Assembly (NCBI RefSeq): GCF_003311645.1 | Contig: NZ_QEST01000092.1 | Span: 1 to 32,512 of the forward strand | Direction: 5' to 3' | From: Streptomyces sp. PT12 | GTDB lineage: Bacteria > Actinomycetota > Actinomycetes > Streptomycetales > Streptomycetaceae | Length of the DNA: 32,512 nucleotides | Shown: positions 10,723-17,819 of the stretch, piece by piece | Layout of the letters: each line of letters opens with the position of its first letter | How positions within the stretch are numbered: the stretch's first letter is position 1 | Program-made: the position numbers and the translations under genes | The notes under the pieces: model-generated | Database searches by the model: none | Told to the model about the DNA's origin: nothing | What the model saw: the letters and a program-made list of their open reading frames with translations, nothing else

Positions 10723-12135
10723 TCAGCGGTGCCAGGGGCCGGTGATGGACAGCAGGATGCCGGGGTCCTGGATGGCCGCGTACAGGGTGGTGCCGTCCGG
10801 TGAGAAGGTCACCCCGACGAACTCGCCGTAGGCGGGCCGCTCCCGCGTGCCGAGGTTGACCTCGTTGCGCGCGAGGGGGAACGTCCGGCCCTCCTCGTCC
10901 GCGACGAACAGCTGCTGGTGGCCCTCGCCGTCCTCCGCGACGACCAGGCCGCCGTGCGGGGAGACCGTGATGTTGTCGGGGCCGTCGGTGCGGCCGGGGG
11001 CGAGCGGGTCGGCGCCCGTGCCGAGCAGCACCTTCAGCGTGAACGTGCGCCGCTTCGGGTCGTAGAGCCACACCTGCCCGTCGTGCGGGTCGCCGGGGCT
11101 CTCGTCGCGGGCGTAGGAGGAGACGACATACGCGCCCTCGTCGCCCCACCACATTCCCTCGAGCTTGCGGCCCCTGGTGACGCGGCCCTCGCCGAACTGC
11201 TCGCGGATCGCCGCGTCCCCGGCGTCGCGTTCGGGCACGTCGACCCAGGTGACGTCGTAGACGGTGCCGGTCTCGGTGGCGCGGCTCAGGTCGTCGACGA
11301 AGCGGCCATCGGCGTCGGCGCAGCGGAGCGCCTGGAGCGTTCCCGCGTCGCCGGGCAGCCCGCGCAGCGCGCCATGGCCGTGGACGAATCCGGGGGGCGG
11401 GGTCCAGCGGTAGAACAGGCCGTTGGGATCGCTCGCGTCCTCGGTCAGATAGAGGTGGCCCTGGGCCGGGTCGACGACGACGGCCTCGTGTTCGAAGCGG
11501 CCGAGGGCCTTGATCGGGCGGGGATCCCGGCCCGCCGCCAGGTCGTGGGGGTCCACCTCGAAGACATAGCCGTGGTCGGCCGTCATGCCGTTCTCGCCCG
11601 CGCGGTCGGCCGTTTCCTCGCATGTGAGCCATGTGCCCCAGGGGGTGGTGCCGCCCGCGCAGTTGGTTGATGTGCCCGCGATGCCGACCCACTCGGTGAC
11701 GGGGCCGCCGCCGGGCGGGATCCGGACGACGGTGCAGCCGCCCGAGGCGGCCGGGTCGTAGACCAGCCCTTCGGCCAGCGGGACGGGGTGGCGCCAGTCC
11801 GAACGCGGGCCGCCGAGCTCGTGGTTGACCACCAGCAGAACGGAGCCCTCGGGGCCTTCGAACGCGCCCGCGCCGTCGTGGTGGGAGGGGGTGGGCTCGC
11901 CGGTGGTGAGCGTGGTGTGCCCGGCCCGGGTGAGCACCCGGTAGGCGAAGCCATCGGGGAGGGAGATCAGGCCCTCGGGGTCGGCCAGCAGGGGACCGTA
12001 CCCCGGGGCGCGCACGCCCGCGCGTTCACAGGCCAACGCGCCGGGGGCGCTCGCGAGTACGCCCACGCTGCCCAGCAGGGCGACGCCTGAGCGGCCGACG
12101 AAGGAGCGGCGGGAGAACGGTCGAGGGGGGTTCAT
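10723..12135 (-). CDS. Tat-exported DUF839/PhoX-like phosphatase
   Basis: The 470-residue protein starts with a twin-arginine signal (Arg9-Arg10 in SRRSFVG, then a hydrophobic stretch ending near ALA at about residue 35). The mature part is a beta-propeller-like DUF839 domain with family segments DGAGAFEGPEGSVLLVVNHE, WGTWLTCEET, EHEAVVVDP, LYLTEDASDP, and GPDNITVSPHGGLVVAEDG. PhoX proteins are secreted calcium/iron-dependent alkaline phosphatases, but many DUF839 members have no tested activity. It is the second gene of a likely operon, 33 bases after the sugar-dehydrogenase-like gene. No Pho box was recognised. The fold assignment is good; phosphatase activity is inferred. Confidence 0.85.
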   Translation of the reverse strand: MNPPRPFSRRSFVGRSGVALLGSVGVLASAPGALACERAGVRAPGYGPLLADPEGLISLPDGFAYRVLTRAGHTTLTTGEPTPSHHDGAGAFEGPEGSVLLVVNHELGGPRSDWRHPVPLAEGLVYDPAASGGCTVVRIPPGGGPVTEWVGIAGTSTNCAGGTTPWGTWLTCEETADRAGENGMTADHGYVFEVDPHDLAAGRDPRPIKALGRFEHEAVVVDPAQGHLYLTEDASDPNGLFYRWTPPPGFVHGHGALRGLPGDAGTLQALRCADADGRFVDDLSRATETGTVYDVTWVDVPERDAGDAAIREQFGEGRVTRGRKLEGMWWGDEGAYVVSSYARDESPGDPHDGQVWLYDPKRRTFTLKVLLGTGADPLAPGRTDGPDNITVSPHGGLVVAEDGEGHQQLFVADEEGRTFPLARNEVNLGTRERPAYGEFVGVTFSPDGTTLYAAIQDPGILLSITGPWHR

Positions 12136-12168
12136 GGGCCCTGCACCGTAGGCGAAGGGCCCGGGGCC

Positions 12169-13404
12169 TCACAACCGGTGGGCGGCCCCCGCGGGGGTCG
12201 CGCCCCGGGTGTCGAGCAGCAGGGGGGCCTTGGCAGCGAGGCCCTGGAGGTCATAGGTGGCGTGCGGCTGGAGGAGCAGGGTGAGGTCGGCTTCGGCGGC
12301 GGCCTCGTAGAGCGCGACGGCGCGCGGGACCGGGCGGCCCGCGACGCGCCAGCGCGCCACCAGCGGGTCGTGGTAGGTGAGTTGGGCCCCCAGGGCCATC
12401 AGCAGGGCGGCGATCTCATGGGCCGGGGTGCCCTCATCGCCGGGCAGGTCGGGCACGTCGGGCGTGTGCGTGACGCCGAGCAGGAGGACGCGGGCGCCGC
12501 GCGCGGACTTGCCGTGCTCGTTGAGCAGGGCGGCGGCGCGTTCGGTGACGTAACGCGGCATGCGCTCGTTGACCTCGCGCGCCAGGCCGACGAGCCGCAG
12601 CCGCCCCCCGGGGTCCATCGGCGCGGCGTGGCCGCCGACGCCGGGCCCTGGGCGGAACGGCGCGGGCCCATGAGGGCGGGTCTCCGCGCAGCGGACCACG
12701 TCCCACAGGTCGACGCCGAGCTCGTGGCAGAGCACGGCCATCTCGTTGACGAGCGCGGTGTTGACGTGGCGGAAGTTGGTCTCGAGGACCTTGACGGCCT
12801 CGGCCTCGGCGACGCCCTTGGCGCGCACGACCTTGTCGGTGAGGCGGCCGTAGAACGCGGCGGCGGCCTCGGTGCAGGCGGGGGTGAGGCCGCCGATGAC
12901 GCGGGGGGCGCTGCCGGGGGCGCGCCCTCCGGGATCGGCGCGCCCCGGGGCGCAGGCGAGATGGAAGTCGCGCCCGGCGCGCAGCCCGGAGCCGTATTCC
13001 AGGAGGGGGCGCACGACATCGTGGGTGGTGCCCGGGTGGACGGCGGACTCCACGACGACCAGGGTGCGCGGGCGCAGGCGCGCGGCAAGCGTCTCCGTGA
13101 CGGCGCGCAGGGCGCCCAGATCCGGCGCGCGCCCCGGGCCAGGGGGCGTGGGGGCGCAGATGAGCGCCGTGCGGACCCGGCCAAGCACCGCGGGATCGCT
13201 GGTGGCGCGGAACCCGGTGGCCAGCATGCGGCGCAGCTCGGCGGCGGAGAGCGCGGCCCCCGCGGGGGCGCGACCGGCGTTCAGCCACGTGGCGGTGGCG
13301 TGTTCGGGGGTGAAGCCGACGGTGGCGACTCCGGCGGCGGTGGCGGCCTGGGCGGCGGGCAGTCCCAGCTGCTCAAGGCCGAGAACCGCGAGATCGGCGG
13401 GCAT
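12169..13404 (-). CDS. Degenerate UDP-glucose/GDP-mannose dehydrogenase family protein
   Basis: The 411-residue product shows the three-domain layout of nucleotide-sugar dehydrogenases: an N-terminal Rossmann segment, a helix with AEAVKVLETNFRHVN containing the catalytic Lys and Asn, and a C-terminal UDP-binding-type domain (VLLLGVTHTPDVPDLPGDEG). Two key motifs are altered. The glycine-rich NAD loop reads VLGLEQLGLP, with Glu where the second Gly normally is. The catalytic GGHC(I)P(V)DP motif reads GGHAAPMDP, with Ala near residue 260 replacing the Cys nucleophile. Oxidation of a nucleotide sugar to the uronate is therefore unlikely. The start is ATG 13404, with AAGGGAG 11 bases upstream; GTG 13413 is an alternative. 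It probably forms an operon with the downstream DUF839 gene. Confidence 0.82.
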   Translation of the reverse strand: MPADLAVLGLEQLGLPAAQAATAAGVATVGFTPEHATATWLNAGRAPAGAALSAAELRRMLATGFRATSDPAVLGRVRTALICAPTPPGPGRAPDLGALRAVTETLAARLRPRTLVVVESAVHPGTTHDVVRPLLEYGSGLRAGRDFHLACAPGRADPGGRAPGSAPRVIGGLTPACTEAAAAFYGRLTDKVVRAKGVAEAEAVKVLETNFRHVNTALVNEMAVLCHELGVDLWDVVRCAETRPHGPAPFRPGPGVGGHAAPMDPGGRLRLVGLAREVNERMPRYVTERAAALLNEHGKSARGARVLLLGVTHTPDVPDLPGDEGTPAHEIAALLMALGAQLTYHDPLVARWRVAGRPVPRAVALYEAAAEADLTLLLQPHATYDLQGLAAKAPLLLDTRGATPAGAAHRL

Positions 13405-13604
13405 ACGCGGCACGGCTCCCTTCTGCCCTGTCTGTCTGCTTAGGGGCATATATGACAGATGTAGCCGATTGACCGCCGGGGTGGATCGATGGCGCGCCAA
13501 AGCGGCGGAAATGGGGGAGCATCGTTAGCGGGACATGACCCGAACGAGCAGGCGAGCGAGCGAGTGACACCCACACTGGCGGAGCGGCCGATGAGGAGGC
13601 AGGC

Positions 13605-15311
13605 GTGAGGACAGTCGCACTGGGGCCCGAACGGCGGACCGAGGCACTGGCCAGGATGTCGGAGCGCGAGCTCGACGTGCTCGTGATCGGAGGAGGCATC
13701 GTCGGGGCTGGCACGGCGCTCGACGCGGTGACCAGAGGGCTGTCCACGGGGCTCCTCGAGGCGCGGGACTGGGCCTCGGGCACGTCGAGCCGGTCGAGCA
13801 AGTTGATCCACGGCGGGCTGCGCTACCTGGAGATGCTGGACTTCGGGCTCGTCCGCGAGGCGCTCAAGGAGCGCGGCCTGCTGCTCGACCGCATCGCCCC
13901 GCACCTGGTGCGGCCCGTGCCGTTCCTCTACCCGCTCAAGCACCGCGCGTGGGAGCGGGTGTACGCGGGCACGGGCGTCGCGATGTACGACCTGATGGCG
14001 CGTTCGTCGGGCCGCACGGGCGGGCTGCCGCACCACCGGCACCTCTCGCGCCGAGGCGCGCTGCGGGTCGCGCCCGCGCTCAAGAAGGACGCGCTGGTCG
14101 GGGCGTTGCAGTACTACGACGCGCAGATGGACGACGCGCGCTACGTCGCCACGCTCGTGCGCACCGCGGCGGGCTTCGGGGCGCACGTGGCCAACCGCGC
14201 GCGGGTGACGGAGTTCCTGCGCGAGGGCGAGCGCGTCGTGGGCGTGCGGGTGCGGGACCTGGAGGAGGACGGCACGTACGAGGTGCGGGCCAAGCAGGTC
14301 GTCAACGCCACCGGCGTGTGGACCGACGACACCCAGGCGATGATCGCGGAGCGCGGGCAGTTCCACGTGCGCGCCTCCAAGGGCATCCACCTCGTGGTGC
14401 CCAAGGACCGCATCCACTCGTCGAGCGGGCTGATCCTGCGCACCGAGACGAGCGTGCTGTTCGTCATCCCGTGGGGCAGGCACTGGATCATTGGCACGAC
14501 GGACACCGCGTGGGACCTGGACAAGGCGCACCCCGCGGCGTCCAGCGCCGACATCGACTACCTGCTCGACCACATCAACGACGTGCTCGCCGTTCCGCTG
14601 ACCCGCGACGACGTCGAGGGCGTCTACGCCGGGCTGCGCCCGCTGCTCGCCGGGGAGTCGGACGCCACGAGCAAGCTGTCGCGCGAGCACACGGTGGCGC
14701 ACCCCGTGCCGGGGCTCGTGGTCGTGGCGGGCGGCAAGTACACGACGTACCGGGTCATGGCCAAGGACGCGGTCGACGCGGCCGTGCACGGCCTCGACCA
14801 GCGGGTCGCGGCGTGCTGCACCGAGGAGGTGCGCCTCGCGGGCGCCGAGGGCTTCCACGCGCTGTGGAACGCCAGGGCCAGGCTCGCCACGCGCGTCGGG
14901 CTGCACGAGGCGCGGATCGAGCATCTGCTGCGGCGCTACGGCTCGTTGACGGAGGAGCTGCTCGACCTGATCGCCGCCGACCCCAGGCTCGGCGAGCCGC
15001 TGCCCGCGGCCGACGACTACCTCAAGGCGGAGATTGTCTACGCCTGTTCGCACGAGGGCGCCCGGCACCTCGAGGACGTGCTCACGCGCAGGACGCGGAT
15101 CTCGATCGAGACGTTCGACCGAGGGACGCGCAGCGCGCCCGAGTGCGCCGAGCTGATGGCCGGGGTGCTCGGCTGGACGCCCGACCAGGTCGAACGCGAG
15201 GTGCGGCACTACAGGAAGCGGGTCGAGGCCGAGCGCGAGTCGCAGCTCCAGCCGGACGACCAGACCGCGGACGCCGCCAGGTTGGGGGCGCCTGACACCG
15301 TGCCGCTGTGA
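13605..15311 (+). CDS. glpD: Aerobic glycerol-3-phosphate dehydrogenase GlpD
   Basis: The 568-residue flavoenzyme oxidises glycerol-3-phosphate to dihydroxyacetone phosphate and passes electrons to the quinone pool at the membrane. The FAD motif DVLVIGGGIVGAGTALD is at residues 24-40, followed by the GlpD signature SRSSKLIHGGLRYLE, a GTTDTAWD segment, and VAGGKYTTYRVMAKDAVD. The C-terminal GlpD domain (about 440-560) with the ACSHEGARHLEDVLTRRTR helix is complete. The start is GTG 13605 with GAGGAGG upstream. It is divergent from the sugar-dehydrogenase-like gene with a 200-base gap containing CATATATG near 13447, but no clear operator was recognised. The protein looks functional. Confidence 0.96.
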   Translation: MRTVALGPERRTEALARMSERELDVLVIGGGIVGAGTALDAVTRGLSTGLLEARDWASGTSSRSSKLIHGGLRYLEMLDFGLVREALKERGLLLDRIAPHLVRPVPFLYPLKHRAWERVYAGTGVAMYDLMARSSGRTGGLPHHRHLSRRGALRVAPALKKDALVGALQYYDAQMDDARYVATLVRTAAGFGAHVANRARVTEFLREGERVVGVRVRDLEEDGTYEVRAKQVVNATGVWTDDTQAMIAERGQFHVRASKGIHLVVPKDRIHSSSGLILRTETSVLFVIPWGRHWIIGTTDTAWDLDKAHPAASSADIDYLLDHINDVLAVPLTRDDVEGVYAGLRPLLAGESDATSKLSREHTVAHPVPGLVVVAGGKYTTYRVMAKDAVDAAVHGLDQRVAACCTEEVRLAGAEGFHALWNARARLATRVGLHEARIEHLLRRYGSLTEELLDLIAADPRLGEPLPAADDYLKAEIVYACSHEGARHLEDVLTRRTRISIETFDRGTRSAPECAELMAGVLGWTPDQVEREVRHYRKRVEAERESQLQPDDQTADAARLGAPDTVPL

Positions 15312-15428
15312 GGCAGCGGTGCGCGGCGCGAGGCCGCCGTGGTGAAGCCGTAGCGATGGCGTGATGCGCCCCGTCACCCCGGTGTCGGCGGAATGGGTGA
15401 CAATGGCCGGGGAAGCCGGAGGGGACGC

Positions 15429-17717
15429 ATGGGCCAAGACAACGGGGACACCGAGGCGCGGAAAGCCCCGAAGAACGAGCCGCGCGACGCGGTTTCGCGC
15501 GATGCCTCACGTGAGGCATCGCGCGAGGCATCGCGTGAGGAGGCGGCTGAAGTGCCGGACGAGGGGGGCGCGGGGGCGCGCGGTGAGCCGCGCGCCGATC
15601 CGCGCGTCGACGCGTCCCGCGCCGGGGGTGCGAAGGCTGACGAGGCGTCGGACGAGGCCGCCGTTCCGGACGAGGACGCCGTTCTCGACGAGCCGGACGA
15701 GCCGGACGGCGACGCGTCGTCCCCCGAGACGACCGTGGCGGTGGAGCGGTCAAGCGCCCGCCTGCTCAACGGGCGTTACCGCCTCGGCGCCGTCGTGGGC
15801 CGCGGCGGCATGGGCACCGTGTGGCACGCCACCGACGAGATCCTGGGCCGCGAGGTCGCGGTCAAGGAGCTCAGGCTGCCGCCGGGCGTCGACGACGGCG
15901 AGCGCAAGCGCATGATCACGCGCACCCTGCGCGAGGCGAAGGCGATCGCCAAGATCCGCAGCAGGGGCGTCGTCACCATCTACGACGTGGTGGACGAGGG
16001 CTCGAGGCCATGGATCGTGATGGAGCTGATCGAGGGGCGCTCGCTCGCCGACATCGTGCGCCGCGACGGGCCGATGCCGCCCGCGCGCGCCGCCGCGATC
16101 GGCCTCGCCATCCTCGACGTGCTGCGCGCCGCGCACACCGGCGGCATCCTGCACCGCGACGTCAAGCCGTCGAACGTTCTCATCGCCGACGAGGACGGGC
16201 GCGTCGTCCTCACCGACTTCGGCATCGCCAAGGTCGAGGGCGACCCGTCGATCACCTCGACCGGCATGCTCGTCGGCGCGCCCTCCTATATCTCGCCCGA
16301 GCGCGCCAGGGGCCAGCAGCCCGGCCCGCCCGCCGACCTGTGGTCGCTCGGCGCGCTGCTGTTCTGCTGCGTCGAGGGCCGCCCGCCCTACGACGAGGGC
16401 GGCGCGATCGCCACGCTGGCCGCCGTCATGCACGACCCGGTGCCCGCGCCGCGCCGGGCGGGCCCGTTGACCGCCGTGGTGACCGGGCTGCTTAAGAAGG
16501 ACCCCGTCGCGCGGCTCGACGAGCCGGGGACCAGGCGGCTGCTCACGGCCGCGCTGGCCGAGGCCGAGAGCGCGGAGCGCGAGGAGCGCGAGAAGAAGGA
16601 GCGCGAGGAGAAAGAGCGCGAGGAGAAGGAGAAGGCCGAGGCAGGGAAGACCCTGGTGGTCGGCCTCACCGAGCGGCCGGGGAAGGGCAAGGGGAAGGGC
16701 AAGGACCGGGCCCCGGCGCCCGCTCCCACTCCCGCGGTCCCGGTGGCGGCCCTGGCCTCCGAGCCCTCGACCCCGGCCCCGACCGCGGAGCCGACCCCGG
16801 CCCTGACCCCGACCGCGGAGCCGACCGCGGAGTCAGGCACCACGCCAGCGGTGGCAGCGTCGCCCTCGGCGCCGGGCGACGGCTCGTCGAGCACGACCAC
16901 GACCTATCGCGCGCGCCTCGCCACCGGGCGTCGGCGCACGTTGATCATCGTGGCCGTCGTCGTCGCGGTCCTCGCCCTGATCGGCGCCGCCCTGGCCGCG
17001 ACGCTCGGTGGCGACGACGACGGCGGCGAGACGGGCGGTCAGGGGACCACGGACGAGCCCGCCACCACCCCGGCCGATGACGACGAGGAGAACGCCGAGA
17101 GCGCCGAGGGCGGTCCCGCGCAGGACGACCCCCAGGCCGACGACCCCGGGGGAGCGGGGGACGGCGGGGAGTCCGCCGACGAGGATCCGCCCGCCGAGGA
17201 GGACAGGCCGCCTGGCACCGAGCCCGAGACCGACCCGGACGCCTCGCTCCCCGGCACCCCGGCCGGGTACGACGAGGTCGTCGACGCCGACTTCAACTTC
17301 CGGATGTCCCTGCCGCAGGGCTGGCAGCGCGTCGACATAGCCGGACAGAACTCCGGGGGCATCTACAGCGCCCCCGACCGCCAAGGCCCCAAGGTCCAGG
17401 TCGACTTCAACAGCAATCCCCAGGACGACGCCGAGGCTTCCTGGCGCGCCCTCGAGCCCGCAGTCCGCGGGAACAGCAACGACTACGAGCGCCTGTCGAT
17501 CGAGACCGTCGAGTGGCGGGGCTATCCCACGGTCGCCGACTGGGAGTTCCAGCGCACCGAGAGGGGTACTCCTGTCCACATACTGAACAGGGGTTTTCGA
17601 ATAGACGACAGTCACGGCTACGCGATCATGATCACCTGCCCCGAGGACGAGTGGAACGGCGACGCGTGCCGCACGTTGCGCGAGACGGCCTTCGCGACGT
17701 TCCAGCCCTTGGACTGA
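15429..17717 (+). CDS. Transmembrane Ser/Thr protein kinase, catalytically complete
   Basis: The 762-residue Hanks-type kinase has a low-complexity acidic N terminus (1-115, with SREA repeats). The kinase domain spans about 116-380, with glycine loop GRGGMGTVW (124-132), Lys146 in VAVKEL, HRD at 242-244, and DFG with Asp263. A charged EREEREKKEREEKE helix and a Pro/Ala-rich linker follow. One transmembrane helix lies at about 502-525, then an acidic external linker and a C-terminal external domain (about 611-762, starting PAGYDEVVDADFNF). It should phosphorylate Ser/Thr in response to an external signal. The start is ATG 15429 with GGAGGGGA upstream. The next gene encodes a pseudokinase with the same architecture and a related external domain, so the two probably work as a pair. 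Confidence 0.93.
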   Translation: MGQDNGDTEARKAPKNEPRDAVSRDASREASREASREEAAEVPDEGGAGARGEPRADPRVDASRAGGAKADEASDEAAVPDEDAVLDEPDEPDGDASSPETTVAVERSSARLLNGRYRLGAVVGRGGMGTVWHATDEILGREVAVKELRLPPGVDDGERKRMITRTLREAKAIAKIRSRGVVTIYDVVDEGSRPWIVMELIEGRSLADIVRRDGPMPPARAAAIGLAILDVLRAAHTGGILHRDVKPSNVLIADEDGRVVLTDFGIAKVEGDPSITSTGMLVGAPSYISPERARGQQPGPPADLWSLGALLFCCVEGRPPYDEGGAIATLAAVMHDPVPAPRRAGPLTAVVTGLLKKDPVARLDEPGTRRLLTAALAEAESAEREEREKKEREEKEREEKEKAEAGKTLVVGLTERPGKGKGKGKDRAPAPAPTPAVPVAALASEPSTPAPTAEPTPALTPTAEPTAESGTTPAVAASPSAPGDGSSSTTTTYRARLATGRRRTLIIVAVVVAVLALIGAALAATLGGDDDGGETGGQGTTDEPATTPADDDEENAESAEGGPAQDDPQADDPGGAGDGGESADEDPPAEEDRPPGTEPETDPDASLPGTPAGYDEVVDADFNFRMSLPQGWQRVDIAGQNSGGIYSAPDRQGPKVQVDFNSNPQDDAEASWRALEPAVRGNSNDYERLSIETVEWRGYPTVADWEFQRTERGTPVHILNRGFRIDDSHGYAIMITCPEDEWNGDACRTLRETAFATFQPLD
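15495..15526. repeat. 32-bp perfect palindrome inside the kinase gene
   Basis: TCGCGCGATGCCTCAC is followed without any spacer by its exact reverse complement, centred between 15510 and 15511. The next 24 bases repeat the right half in 12-base steps, encoding SREA repeats. It lies about 65 bases after the start codon and could form a strong mRNA hairpin or a DNA cruciform. Confidence 0.95.
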
Positions 17718-17819
17718 GCACTATCAGCAGTTGACGGACCGTAGCCGCGGGGTAGCCCGGGCGCGTATGGTGAGAGGCCGGATCCGGCGCGGGGGGCTCG
17801 CACGCGGTGGGGAGGCATC

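Noticed and set aside
13440-15437. 665-residue minus-strand frame over glpD
   Set aside because: Shadow of the glpD gene; no recognisable domain and low-complexity composition.
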